Assembly: GCA_001643675.2 (NCBI GenBank)
Contig: LSRY02000020.1
Coordinates: 315,001 to 379,000, forward strand
Source of the DNA: Monocercomonoides exilis
Taxonomy: Eukaryota; Preaxostyla; Oxymonadida; Polymastigidae
Direction: 5' to 3'
DNA length: 64,000 nt
The translations under genes were made by a program, and so were the position numbers. Shown in pieces: positions 1-11,559 of the stretch. How positions within the stretch are numbered: the stretch's first letter is position 1; each line of letters opens with the position of its first letter. The notes under the pieces were generated by a model. The model did no database searches and had not been told where the DNA came from. It saw only the letters and a program-made list of their open reading frames with translations.

Positions 1-690
1 TCGGACAAGTTGAATTTTGATTGTTTATCACTTTCTCGGAAAACCATTTTTAAGTTGAATGAAAGTCTGAAAATTATTGAAACATTGATGAAAAAAATCA
101 CTTTTTGCATTTTTGTGGTTCGATCATATAAAATGATGAAAAATTATTGCGTTGTTTATTCATTTTTCTTATTTTTATGAACTTTGAAAAAAACTTTTGT
201 GATATAATTATGAATATATGTTTTCACATAAAACGAACAAAAAAGATTAAAATCTTCATTAAGCAATGTATACAAAGATATTTGTGCACCCTTAAAGAAG
301 CCTTTTTCCATATGTGTTATAATTTGAAAGATAATAATGTTAATGAGTTAGGCTGTTGCAAGATCTCGGTTGTTAAGAGTTTTCATTAAACAAAAGTTTG
401 TATCTATTGAAACAAATAAGAAAATTTTTTCAGCTGATATTTTAAGAATACAAACTTTCCAATCATATAAAAACGACTTTCCAAACTCAATTTATACATA
501 GAAAAAAGGAAAAAATACTACGTGATTCTTTTTGTATTGTTAAGCATCAGATGAAAATACATATATGAATGGTGATGTGAAAAGATTTGAATCCATAATG
601 AAAAATAATTTGTTTCAGTTTATCCATAAAAATTGTAGATCTGTTTTTTTTAAATGAAGATCATCCCGTTAGTAAAAAACAAATTTCCAA
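1..690. other. AT-rich stretch, no gene seen
   Basis: Very AT-rich with only short low-complexity open frames on both strands. No motif, domain or splice-bounded exon was recognised. Confidence 0.6.
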
Positions 691-693
691 TAT

Positions 694-945
694 TTGTCAT
701 TCGTTCTATATTGTTATTTTCGCAACATAAGAAATATTGAAATATTGAATACAAAAATTGTCAAAAAGAAAAAGAATAAAGTTCAATCAGTTCCAAGTTC
801 AAAGAATTCAGATTTTGTCCAGTTTCTTAACCAGACGTTCGTCCTTTCAGAAGAAAACATTCTTCGAACAATTGAAAAGAGAGCAGCAATGAGAGCTGAG
901 GAAGAAAGAAGAAAGAAAATCGAAAATTTGAGAAATGTGAAAATT
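694..945 (+). pseudogene. Coding fragment of unknown charged protein, cut off by a MITE
   Basis: Not recognised as a family. The last fifty or so codons read like real protein, unlike the surrounding AT noise: a segment NSDFVQFLNQTFVLSEENIL followed by a basic/acidic helical stretch (RTIEKRAAMRAEEERRKK). The first part of the frame is poor and may be non-coding. An AG-ended acceptor near the start of the good segment is possible but unproven. The frame runs straight into the left end of a MITE, which supplies the last few residues and the stop. So this is either the 3' edge of an exon whose neighbouring intron holds the MITE, or a gene fragment truncated by it. No partner exon was found on the other side. 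Confidence 0.4.
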
Positions 946-1176
946 GTTTTGAACATTTCCTTTTATTTACTTTTCTAATAGAATAAAAATTTCATATTTC
1001 GATCAATTTTCTGTTCCCACTCACGAAACTTCACTGAAATGGAAACAGAACCTTTGCAATGTTATCATATCACTTTGAGAAAAGTTACATAAGTGGGAAC
1101 AGAAATTTGATCGAAATATGAAATTTTTATTCTATTAGAAAATTGAACAAAAGGAACTTTTTTAAAAAAATTTAGA
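938..1176. mobile_element. MITE family 1, copy 1
   Basis: About 240 bp with long inverted arms: a left end resembling AAAAGTTCCTTTTGTT, then TTCTAATAGAATAAAAATTTC and TTCTGTTCCCAC, mirrored on the right as GTGGGAACAGAAA through AAAAGGAACTTTT. The same structure recurs near 11.8, 17.4 and 45.3 kb, with partial copies near 17.7 and 34.4 kb. It has no coding capacity. The outermost bases of this copy are less well preserved, so the ends are approximate. Confidence 0.75.
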
Positions 1177-1189
1177 CTTATGTTGAAAT

Positions 1190-2232
1190 TCATGAGAATC
1201 AAACAATGAAAAATCCTTATTCAAATACAACTGATGTGACAAGAAGGAAATTCTCTTTCTTTTTCGAATCTATCGATGAGAAAACCGAAACATGGTACGT
1301 GAATGAATGCACATTAACAACAATAACAACAGCTAGATACTTGTCGAAATTGAAGGAATGAATAGACATTCCACTTCCATTGCATCAATAAGGAAGAAAG
1401 AAAAAGGTCGAAAATGAACAACATCAATCAATTGTTCGGGAAAAAATGAAACAGAATCCTTTTAAAACACATTGAGAAAAAACCATTGGTAATGATAAAT
1501 CAAGGAAGATATATCAGAAAATTATCAAATTTTTCTGGTTTTCACATAAGAAAGTCAAGAGATACGAAAATATCCAATTATTTCCTTCAAAAAATAACAA
1601 TGAGAGAAGCCGCAGCAAATTCAGAAGAAAAAATAATTCTCCTTATTAAATTCATAGAAAAACTCTACGAATATCAAATGGATGGTACAATGATATTTTA
1701 TTTCGACGAAACATCTTTGTATGAAGAATGCATCAGAAAATATGGATGGTCCCCAGTTGGACAGAAGGTTCTTATTCCTCCTCCACCAGTTCATCAGTCA
1801 CTTTCTGCCATCACATCCATATCCCAATCAGGAGTGAGATATTCCAAAGTTGTCAGGGGGTCAATAAATCATAAAGTCTTTGAGGCACGCATTAAAAAAT
1901 ATTTTATTTAAATAAAAGTCCATGGATCATTGGTAATTGTGATGGACAACACTTCAATTCATCAACTTATCACAAAAGCAATAATAATGAATGGCGGTCA
2001 TCATGTGCTACACAATGTAGTTTATTCACCAATACTGAATCCAATAGAAAACGTTTTTTGTTTTTGGAAAAAAAGAGCTGAAGAAAGCTCATTCATCTGG
2101 ATAGGAAAAAATCATTTTATTTCCGTTCTTATCGAGACGTTCAAAGATATTACAGCAAGAGAAGTGAGAAGAACCATTGCTAATGTTGAGAATGAAATTT
2201 GGCCACTGGTTTTGGAAAAGAAAGACCTTTAA
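1190..2232 (+). pseudogene. Decayed IS630/Tc1-like DDE transposase
   Basis: A cut-and-paste transposase relic. The catalytic half is well preserved in one frame from about 1486: FDET (first Asp), VIVMDNTSIHQ (second Asp) and YSPILNPIENVFCFW (the NPIE acidic residue), the classical DDE_3 triad in the right order and spacing. One in-frame TAA at 1909-1911 interrupts it just before the second Asp. Upstream, in another frame, a helix-turn-helix-like part (IPLPLHQ, GRKKK, REKMKQNPF) is broken by TGA and TAA codons, so the gene is dead or nearly so. A 49-bp T run follows downstream. Family assignment is firm; the exact 5' start is not. Confidence 0.8.
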
Positions 2233-2403
2233 CCTTAACGTTACACTTATTTATCTAAACTTCATTTACAGACAAAAGTGTGATTTAATTCGATTTAATA
2301 TTTATTGCTTTTAATCTCATATCATCTTGTTAATAGTCCTATTATTACAAACAAAGATCTTCATCGATAACAAGCATATTAGCTAGTTGATTATTCATCA
2401 CCC

Positions 2404-2404
<1 letters not shown>

Positions 2405-2453
<49 letters not shown>
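2405..2453 (+). repeat. Poly(T) tract of 49
   Basis: An uninterrupted run of T about 170 bp beyond the end of the transposase relic. Runs of this length are prone to length variation, and the exact count may be a sequencing estimate. Confidence 0.9.
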
Positions 2454-2454
<1 letters not shown>

Positions 2455-2964
2455 AATACTCAACAAAAAAAGTAATTGTCAACATTTTTAATGAGCAGAC
2501 TGTAACAAAAATAAATATTTTTCTCTTTTTTTTTATTAAAAAATTCTGTTTGTTTCATTTTTATAAAAATAAATTTTTCGAGATTCGTTTAAAAGAATTA
2601 TTCAAAAAGGATAAGCCATATGTTAGAGTATTTCTTGTATTTATTATTCAATGTTTTGATTTATTTCAATTTCACATTTAATATATAAACAAATATTATC
2701 TGATTTTTATTCTCATTTATTTATGAAAAAAATTTTTTTTGAAAAAGAAATTTGTAGGCTTTCCAATCATCGGTTTCAAATTGTAAAAATGCATCACACA
2801 ATAACAATGATATGTTATACATATGTCTATTTTTTGAAACTCATGCAAATATAGAAGAAAATGAAAACATCAGCTTTTTTATCAAAAACATTCGAAAATA
2901 CATAATTATGGGAGATCTCAAATGCTTATGGGATTGATCGAATTTAGATTTTGAATAAACGAAA
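2454..2964. other. Upstream region of the S41 gene
   Basis: AT-rich with no gene seen. It should contain the promoter of the S41 gene that follows, but no recognisable core-promoter motif could be assigned with confidence. Confidence 0.5.
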
Positions 2965-5900
2965 ATGCTTTATATAGGTTTTGCTATTGTGATTTGTACC
3001 TTGGTGGCCGGTGATGATTGCACATTTAAGAGCATGATGCCAGTTGATAAAGAACGTGTTGCAAAATGCTTGCAGCATTTACCAGTTTGTTAATTTTTTT
3101 TAATTTCTTTTAAAATTCTTGAAATTATTGTGAATTCTTTACATAACTGCAGTATAAAAAAGGAGAGGGAGAAACGCTTGAAACAATGAAGACGGTGCGA
3201 AGTTACATTGACAGCTATGCTTATCGAGACACAATGGTTAATCCTCCAGCTCCATATAAACGTTATGATATTCTCGCAGAGTTGAGCAAAATTGAAAATA
3301 CCGAATATGCCAATGGATTGGAATATCACCAAGCAATCGCAACTGCCTTTAACAATCTTGAAGATGCACATACAAATTACGTTTTCCCATGCTCGAGCTT
3401 GTTCGCATATATATTTCCATTCAGATTTGTTTTTGAAGTTCCCGATGCTTCAAAACCATCAGAAATTGTTGTCAAAGTAACTGAATCCACTTTTTCAAAT
3501 TTAACACAATATTTTATTGAAAGTGGTGGGACAAATATCACTGGAAAGCAAGTCCTTAAACTTGATCTTCCGGATTTAGATGGATCTGGAAATATGAAAC
3601 CCGAAGAGGCAATTGCTAAATGGGCAGATAAATATGTGAAGACAGCACGAACACCAGCTGCAAGATTAGCTTATGCACTGACCTATACAGATTTTGAAAT
3701 TAGAACTCCTTATTCAATGCCAATTCCAAATGATGCGGTTAAGATTACAGTTAAGAATGCAGATGGTGAGCAAACCGTTAATGTTCCTTTTTATGGAGCA
3801 GCAGTTATGGATATTAAAGATGTTAATGATATGCTGAACACTAAATGCCCGCTTCAGGATAAAGTGCAAAATAATTTAACATCAAACTCTAATAGCTTTG
3901 AGCAGCAATCCTTTGAAGAAGATGAGAAACATTATCAAGCAGTGATGGAAGCGCATAAGGATAATCCATTATTTCAACAGATTTATGAAAGTATCTGGAA
4001 ATCTCCTGAATTGAAGAATTTATTTATCAGAAAACCGGATAGCATACCAATTCCCAAAAAGTTAACACATCCTATTGAAGAAGAGATTTCTTCTCGAGTA
4101 AAGGACATTATTTCCCAACAATTTGCACTATCTGATGAGCATCAGAAGAATGGAAACCAAAAGCAATCGTTCAAAGCGAGAATCGAAGAGAAATTGAGAA
4201 AAATGAAGAAAAATGGTGAATTTGAAGATTTTGATAGTGCTGGAGAAGGCGAGCCAAAATTGACCATTTTGAAGAAAGACAAAAATGTTCTTGCTGCAGT
4301 GGTTGATGCATATAAGTTGGGGTATTTATCCATTGGAACATTTGCACCAAGCAGTGATGAAGAAATAGCTTCATTTATGGAGGTTATCATCACAAGCGTT
4401 GTAGAAACAAGAGCCAAAGGATACAAGCTCATAATCGATTTGCGTGGCAACGGAGGTGGATACATCATATTGTCTGATTGGCTTTTCATGCTGTTGTTCC
4501 CTGAGGAATATCCAATCTTCCCAACACGATCGGTGGTTGCATCTGAACTCAGCAAAATATACATAAGCGAAGTTTCACAGCCACCATTTGAATTTGTAAC
4601 CGAGCCGGTTTCACAAGATTTAATCAAGGATGTCTGGGCAAAGCCAAAGACAAAAGTCACTGTGATAGGAGATGACGGGAAGGAGCGTTCACAAGAATGG
4701 GTGTACAAGCACGTGGAGGATTCTGAAAGAGCAGTCAACAGTTTGTTATCTGCTGTTCCATTAGCGTATCGAAATGCGAGGTTGTATGCTCCGAGTGAAA
4801 TTTTAGTTTTGAGCGATGGGACATGTGGATCTGCCTGTGCTCAGTTCTTGAAACGAATGAAGGAGAAGAAGCTGGGAAAAGTTGCGGGACTTGGCAGTGA
4901 AAAACTTTCTGAAAGTGGGATTCCATTTGATATTGCCTCATTTGCCAGTGGAAATGTGATTGATACATCGTATGTTGAACAAGTGCGTCCCAAAGCCGCA
5001 TCGATGCGAGAAAACAGGATGTTAAACAACATGTCAAACGACGAGCCCCTTCCTTCGTATCCAAGAAAGGTGCAAAGAGGGATGACGAATATCAGAATAT
5101 CTTTAACAACTTCGTTTAGCTTTGATTGGAATACGCTGAACGAGCAACCAGAGTTTAAAATTATTGAGCCAGACGAAATCTATCCAATTTTTGCTGATAA
5201 GATAACCGGCTTCACGCCATCTGGAATTTTAGACACAATAACAAAAGTAAAGTCATCATTTGACAAGTGTTATGATTGGGAAGTGAAAGATAACTATGCA
5301 TGCCCAATCCCTGCTAATAATAAGAATGCTGTTTATGGGAATCCGTGTTCTAACAAAAAATTCGACAAGAACCAGTGCAAGTTGTCTCGCTGCGAGCGTG
5401 GCTACTATTTGAACAGAGACAATATATGTCAGAAACGTCCATCAATGGGCCGTCCAAAATACCAAGAGGATCCATCTGTCTGCATGTTCGATCCAATGAC
5501 TCCGATGCGAGCTGATGTCATGATTGACTGCTTGAAGCAGCTTCCATATGATAAAACAGAGGCTGCCAACACTTTGAAGACTATCAGGGATACTTTGGCC
5601 ATTTACGCATACAGAGATACAATTGCCAACCCGCCAGCCCCATTTGAAAACGATAAAGTTGATATTCTTGGCGAACTGGACAAAATCGAGAAGGAAGATT
5701 ATTCATCAGGGCTTGAGTTCCACAATGCAATTGGCACAGCTTTCGCAAAACTGAAAGATGCCCATACGATTTACAATTATCCATGTTCTCAGCCGTTTGT
5801 ATTTGCGCTGCCTTACACTTTTAAGTTTGAAGTGCCAGACCCTTCGAAGCCAAACGAAATAACAGTGAAGTTGACAGAGTACATTTCTTTGCTCTCTAAT

Positions 5901-8021
5901 TTTTATGCGAAAGAAATGGGAAGGAGCTTTAAAGACAGAGTTGTCACAAAGATCACAATGACAGATTTGAATGAGGTTGCGAATGAAAAGCCTGAAGTTA
6001 CTATTGCTCGATGGTGCGATGAAAATGTTCCATTGTCCCGAACGCCAGCTGCGCGTTTGAATTATGGATTGGATCAAATGTTTGCTGTGCGTTCACCAAC
6101 ATACAATAAAATTGTGGATGGAAGCGTGAATGTTACACTGAAAACAGCGGACGGCGGAACAGAAACGATTCCTTTGTATTGGTATGGTCTGTCAACTGCT
6201 GAGATTTCTGGATCAACTTTGTTGTACGATGACTATTGCAAATTGGATAAACATTCAGCAAATAATGAAAACGAGCATCAAACAACCAAAGAAGAGAGTT
6301 CTCTTTTGAATAATCGAATGCTCCAATCATCAAGAAAGGCGGATGCAAAACTTATTGAAGAGTATGAGTCATTTACGAAAATGAGCAAAGAGCAGCTGGC
6401 GAAACAAAATGAGATAAAGATCAAAGAAATAAGAGAAAAATATGCGAATGATACAAAGTTTGTGAAAGCATATGAGAAGTTCATGGGAAACAAGCCTCTT
6501 CGCGAGATGCTTATGAAGGATCGAATTTTGCACAAATCATTGGATCAACTGCTTCCCCCAGCGATCCAGACAATAAGGAAAATCATGAATGATGAAAATC
6601 AAAAAAAGGCCGAAGAATCGAAAGCGAGGCTTTCACGCATGACGAATGCAGTTCGTGTGAAAGAAATAGGAACGCTTCCAGGAATTATTCATGGTGTTAC
6701 CATTCCTGAGTGGAAGCTTGGATATTGCCACATTATGAGCTTTAGTCCTTCTTCCGACGAAGACATGGTAAAGTTCTTGAAGGTCTTTGCTGATGTTGTT
6801 AGTGAAGTGAAAAACAACAATTACAAAATGGTCATCGATGTGCGAAATAACGGAGGTGGAATTATTTATCTGGGAGCACAGTTGTATCATTTCTTATTCC
6901 CAGAAACTTTCCCCATAAACCCACGCTACAACTTTGTGAGAGGGAATGCATCAGATTATATTGCTTCAATAATGGCAGATAAAAAGCTTGTGGTGTACAC
7001 AGACTATGAAACATTGGACGTTGTTGACGATGTGCTGGCGCTGCCGACTACAACAAAGAAGACAATTGTTGGAGGCAAAGAACGCAGCCAAACATGGAGT
7101 GGTTCGTATTCACTCAATTCTGACAGATATTTGTATGAATTCGTTGGATCTACTATTCCATCGTCACTTTATGGCAAGAATCTGTTTGATCCAAATGATT
7201 TGATGTTCATTACTGATGGTGAATGCGGTTCAACATGCTCTCAATTCTTGAAGCATGTGAAAGAGGCACAGATGGCAAAAGTTATCGGAATTGGAGGGCA
7301 ATTGACACGCAAAGAAATTGATTATGATATTGCATCGTTTGCAGCTGGAAACGTTATTCGTTCTTCGTCTATCGAAGAACTGAAGAAAGAAGTCAGTTCA
7401 AGTGCAGGCTGGCCTTCAAAGTTCCCTCGACAAAACACTGACTTGAGTTTTGCAATGTTGACTGGCTATTCATTTGACTGGAAGACAGAAGATCAACAGC
7501 TTGAGTTCAAGATAGTGAAGCCAGATGTGGTATATCCATACTACCCCAACATTGAGGAAGCAAGAGATGAAAAAGGATACTTGACTCTTTTGGAAAAAGT
7601 GAAGAAGTATTTTGATGTGTGCTATGACTGGCAGGTGAAAGTGAACACATCTTGCACTGTTCCCAGTGAAGATGCAAATGCGGTTTATGGAAATCCATGC
7701 AAACAAGGAAAGTTTACAAGTGAATGTGCGTTTGCTCGCTGTGCGAATGGATATTACAGAAACAGAAACGAAAAATGTGTGAAATATCCAGTGATGCCTC
7801 CACTCCCAAAAGAAGAAGATAAGCCAAAGAAATTATCTTCTGGAGCAATTGCAGGCATTGTAATTGGCTGTGTCCTGGCTGTGCTTGTAGTTATAGCTGT
7901 AATTGCTATATGCGTTGTTAAAGGAAAGAAATCCAAAAAGGCAAAAAAGGATGACTACCTAAATGTGAAGCTTACAGAACAAAGTTATCCTGCTGATGGA
8001 GGAGTTCCAATAAAGCTTTAA
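2965..8021 (+). CDS. Secreted, membrane-anchored tandem S41 (CPAF-like) peptidase, two exons
   Basis: Predicted 1,662-residue type I membrane protein. Exon 1 (40 codons) encodes a signal peptide (MLYIGFAIVICTLVAG, then DDC). A 68-nt intron follows, and exon 2 begins YKKGEGETL. The junction is set by the internal repeat: spliced CLQHLP-YKKGEG aligns with CLKQLPYDKTEA at the start of the second unit. Each of the two units has, in order, a DAHT histidine (about residues 113 and 911), a D(L/V)R-NGGG strand (469 and 1269), and a SDGTCGSAC or TDGECGSTC block with the presumed nucleophile serine (600 and 1400), then a Cys-rich tail ending ERGYY or ANGYY. This is the S41 / CPAF-like peptidase layout. 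The C-terminus has a hydrophobic anchor (about 1604-1629), a KKSKKAKK stop-transfer and a 27-residue tail. Both units keep the His and Ser, so both may be active. Substrate unknown. The gene stands alone, with no same-strand partner nearby. Confidence 0.88.
3085..3152 (+). other. Spliceosomal intron in the S41 gene
   Basis: Begins GTTTGTTAAT and ends ACATAACTGCAG, with a TAAC that could be the branch site close to the acceptor. Phase 0. Splicing restores alignment between the first and second S41 units across the junction, which is strong internal support. Unspliced, the first exon stops after three codons of intron sequence. Confidence 0.85.
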
Positions 8022-8708
8022 TAATAAAAGGATTTTCATGTTTTGAGATTTGTTAAAATATCTTTTTCTTTTTTTATTCATATTTTATTTTATTTTATTT
8101 TATTTTATTTTTTTTGATTTGATTTTATTTTTTCATTTCCTTTTTTTCTGGACAGAGTTTTTTTTTTTAAAAAATATTTTTTCCCCCCCTCAGAGTTGAA
8201 TAGCATCTTATCATTATTTTATGAGCTGATTGTCTCAATGGGAAGTATATTTTTCGTTATAAAGTTCTTTGGCCAGACATCATACATTTGGTCAAATTGG
8301 ATTGTTTTTAAAATTTCTTTGTTTTGATGATTGATAATAATTATTTTTCAAAAGCATACTTTCCCATAGATATATTTTAATGCTTTATTGTTCAATTGTT
8401 ATTTTCGAACATATTTTTAGGCTTTTTCCTACCCTTTTGATTACAAATTGTTTATATTTTATGTTGTATCCTTTCGTTTTGTGATATTAATCATAAGAGC
8501 GTGATGTTATCAATTCGAGAAAATACAAACAAAAATCAAATCCTCAACAAAAACATTTTTTTTTTTTTTTTTTTTTCCATTTGTGTTTGAAATTTTTAAA
8601 TTACATTTGCTGAAAGCAACTTCTATTTTCAAAAATATATTTCTTCCCCAAGACTTTCATTTTTAAAATTTCAAAACTTATACAATGGCATTGTGATCAA
8701 CAAGAATA
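8022..8708. other. Spacer after the S41 gene
   Basis: AT-rich 3' flank with TTTTA-type repeats near 8080-8115 and a long T run near 8560-8577. No coding segment was recognised. Confidence 0.6.
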
Positions 8709-8983
8709 ATGGAAAGAGTATTATATCTTGATAGAGACATCAGAAATTATTTAAATAGTTTTTCTGATAAAAATATTGAGCGTGTTGAACGGCTTACGAT
8801 GTTGCATGGAATTCAATCTCTCAAGGAAAAGCATCGCACCCCAATTTCATCAGAAGAGCTGGAGACACTTGTTGGTTTGCAATATTTTGTAAAATTATAT
8901 TTCATTACCAAATTTCATAATTCAAATGTGAATAGCTTCGAAGAAACAGAAAAATGAATTCGGTGCACCAACTGGATTAAAGT
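8709..8983 (+). pseudogene. Two-exon gene fragment ended by a MITE
   Basis: Family not recognised. Exon 1 starts at ATG 8709 and encodes a helical, charged segment (MERVLYLDRDIRNYLNSF ... TPISSEELETLV). The plain reading frame then degenerates into AT-rich noise. A better model removes a 61-nt intron at 8875-8935 (GTTTGC...GAATAG), joining ...EELETLV to ASKKQKNEFGAPTGLK, which is far more protein-like. The frame then hits a MITE inserted at 8984 with a 4-bp AAGT duplication. Removing the MITE restores AAAGTTTGAA, itself a plausible 5' splice site, so the MITE may sit in an intron of a gene whose later exons were not found. The intron lacks an obvious TAAC branch motif, so the model is moderate. 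Confidence 0.45.
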
Positions 8984-9530
8984 GGGTGATTTTTTTTTTT
9001 CATTTTTTTTCACAGAAAAAATTACGGTTCGAACATTTCTCTCAAGTATTTTTAAATGGGGCAAAATATTTAACTTCAGACATTTTCATTGACAAATAAT
9101 GTTCCATGGATGAATATTTTTTGCTATCAAAAAATACATTGGAAATGAGAACAACTTTTGAATTATGAGTGAAGTCACAAAACATTTCGTAATTATTGCA
9201 ATGATGTTTGCTTCCGCATTTTTTAAAAAAAATAACAGATTTTGAAATTTGATTAAAATTTATATAATTTTGAGCAAAACAATATTTTTGCGCTTAGTGC
9301 AAAAAAAGCTTGAAAGTCCGAATTTTCCCCTAAATGAACATTGAAAAACAAAAAGGCTAATTTAAAAAAATAATTGTGTATTATTTAGCTGAAACATTTG
9401 TTTTGAAAAACAGTTGTCATCATTTTTCTCTTTTGAATTCAGAATATCTGACAAAAAAAATATAATTAAAAAAACTATCTTTAAAAAAACAACGCACCGA
9501 AAAAACTTATGATTTCAAATATAATCACCC
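8984..9530. mobile_element. MITE family 2, copy 1, carrying a nested element
   Basis: Termini GGGTGATT...AATCACCC with the subterminal block CCGAAAAAACTTATGATTTC shared with three other copies. Flanked by AAGT on both sides (8980-8983, 9531-9534). At 547 bp it is about twice the 255-bp family length because a 273-bp family-4 element is inserted inside. Confidence 0.8.
9058..9330 (+). mobile_element. MITE family 4, copy 1 (nested)
   Basis: Begins GGGGCAAAATATTTAACTTC and ends GCTTGAAAGTCC...TTTTCCCC, with TAAAT on both sides (9053-9057, 9331-9335). Related copies lie near 51.2 kb (same strand) and 59.0 kb (opposite strand). Its position inside a family-2 MITE shows it inserted later. Confidence 0.8.
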
Positions 9531-9769
9531 AAGTTTGAAATTCTAATATGTTTTCTTTCAAAAAAAATTCTTTTTCTTATCTGTTTTGCTTAATATTCTA
9601 TTTCTCTCTCTCTCGGTCTTTTTAAACGAAGATGAGAAAAGCTTGCTTGGAAGAATTTCACAACTTTTTGTAATCATTCATAAATGAGATTTTCACAATT
9701 TTGATTGAAACAGATTCAATTTATGCTTGAACAGCACCTGTTAAATCGTTTTCTTTTTTTAAATATATG

Positions 9770-10269
9770 CAGTCAAAACCGGATATAATCACATCGGGTT
9801 TGCACGACTTTTTATGATTTCAGTCAAAACCGAATACAATCCAATCGAATACAATCGCATTCGTTAATAGTCACATTTTTCCTTGCACCGACATTTTTGG
9901 CCTTTTTTCATTCATTTCCCATCGCACAAAATCACAAGGCTGAAAATATTTAATCACATTTTTTAGTATAATGGGTGACTTTTTCTATGAAAAATCGATT
10001 TTTTGATCAAAAATTTCAATTTTTCGCGTTTTCAAAAATGTGTTTTGATATGTCTAAATAATGTGTACTTGTTATCAAAATTGTTTTCGAAAATTAAAAA
10101 TGCGTTTTAATGAAGAATTTTCAAAAATAAAAAATTTGACCCAAAATTAATTTTTTCAAAATTTAATTTTTAATTTTTTCTGTGTAAAGCATCATCGTGT
10201 ATAATCACAATCGGATATAGTCACAAAAAGTTGTGCAAAAACCGATGTGATTATATCCGGTTTAGACTG
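9770..10269. mobile_element. Non-autonomous element with pogo-type ends
   Basis: About 500 bp with inverted ends of some 45 bp: CAGTCAAAACCGGATATAAT at the left and a right end whose complement begins CAGTCTAAACCGGATATAAT. CAGT...CGGATATAA termini are typical of pogo/Tigger elements. TA follows the right end; the left flank is TG, so the TA duplication may have mutated. No coding capacity. A pogo-like transposase relic lies near 21-22 kb, but a link is not shown. Confidence 0.75.
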
Positions 10270-10436
10270 TAAATCCAAGGAAGGGAACAGCAAATAAATT
10301 GTAATTGCACATTATTCAGCCTTAAATATCCAATTAAAACCATTAATAAATATGTTCAAGCATTTGAATTTTTTCCGAATGATTTTGTGAAAAAACTTTT
10401 TATAATTAAAAAAAACCGATAATTTTTTTTTATTTT

Positions 10437-10826
10437 GTGGGAAAGATCTCATTTTTTTTATCAACATTTTTTCAAAATAACAACTGTTTTCAATGGAAAT
10501 GGAAGATCATGAAATGCAAATACATCATCGAAACAAGATGTTCCACAGCGCTGATGACACATGGAATTAATTTCAAAGGGATGTTTTGGATGCAAAATAC
10601 AAAGAGTGCAGACAATGCAGAAGAGAAATGTCTTTATATAAAAGAAATCCTAACTCAAGACGATGGAGATGCAACAGATGTGACAGAACAATTAGTTTGC
10701 TTTCAGGTTTATTCATTGAAAACCAAAAAGCGAGATTAAACAAATTCATGCAAATTTTGTTATATAAATGGATTAAATTATTAATAACACAAACCTCTCC
10801 TCTTCTTAGAATTCATTGAAATTCTG

Positions 10827-10887
<61 letters not shown>

Positions 10888-11330
10888 GCTGCAGCTTCCA
10901 TGTCCAAAATAGCAGTGAATTCATTTGAACCACTTGGTAGTCTAATTTCATTCATTTATAGAAATTAACGATGTATTTTTGCATAAAACGTAATTTCACA
11001 AATTTCATTTGAAAAAGCAAATTTGGTTGTTTGGAGCAGTTCAAAGAAATGCTGAAGAAAAACAAGGAAAATTTTTCATCGTTCGTATCCCAAACAAGAA
11101 AAAAAAAACCACTAATTCCTTTCATCAAAGCCAATATTTTGCCTGGAACGACAATACATAACGATGAATGGAATGCATATTCCTCTCTAGAAGAGATAGG
11201 GTATGCACATAAAACTGTTTGACATAAGTGTGACTTTCGAGATCCAGAAAGCAAAAATATGATGAATATGATAGAAGGAATTTGGAGTCAGTAACGTTGT
11301 GAAATGCAAAAAAATGGTAGGGCTATAATT
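10437..11330 (+). pseudogene. Merlin/ISXO2-like transposase relic M1, split by poly(T)
   Basis: The N-terminal zinc ribbon is clear in one frame from 10586: CRQCRREM ... RRWRCNRCDRTISLLSGLF, then a helical segment. The catalytic domain resumes after a 56-bp T run: WLFGAVQRN in one frame, then in another ANILPGTTIHNDEWNAYSSL, EEIGYAHKTV, CDFRDPES and NMIEGIWSQ. These match the ISXO2/Merlin pattern FGxVER, IxPGTxIxxDxW, GYxHxTVxH, FxDP, NxIEGxW. In-frame TGA after HKTV and TAA after IWSQ, plus the frame changes, mean it cannot be active as read. The first conserved Asp segment lies in or next to the T run and was not seen. Confidence 0.8.
10831..10886 (+). repeat. Poly(T) tract of 56 inside transposase relic M1
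   Basis: Uninterrupted T run lying between the zinc-ribbon and catalytic parts of the relic, replacing sequence that should have encoded the first acidic residue of the triad. Confidence 0.9.
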
Positions 11331-11559
11331 TTTTCTTGACCTTTTTTCTTTATCAAGACCTTTTTCTTTTTTGTCATGCTTTTAGCTTTACACAAGCCTG
11401 CGATAAATAAAAAAATAACCAGAAATGTTTGAAATGTTTTATTTTCCTTATTCTGTATTTTTTTTTCAATATTTCATGTTTTTTCGAAAAGATCGATGAT
11501 AATAATAATTTTATGTTTTGATCATTGACTTGCTGCTATTCCAGCGAATATTTTTTATA

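Noticed and set aside
1486-2232. A genetic code with TAA read as glutamine (as in some oxymonads), suggested by single in-frame TAA codons here and at about 61,657
   Set aside because: The 1,662-codon S41 gene uses CAA/CAG and no TAA or TAG in frame and ends at tandem TAA. In relic M4 a TAA replaces a conserved Trp position, not Gln. Ordinary decay is simpler.
4142-4738. Minus-strand 198-codon frame inside the S41 gene
   Set aside because: Shadow of the coding strand; no protein-family features, while the plus frame has S41 motifs throughout.
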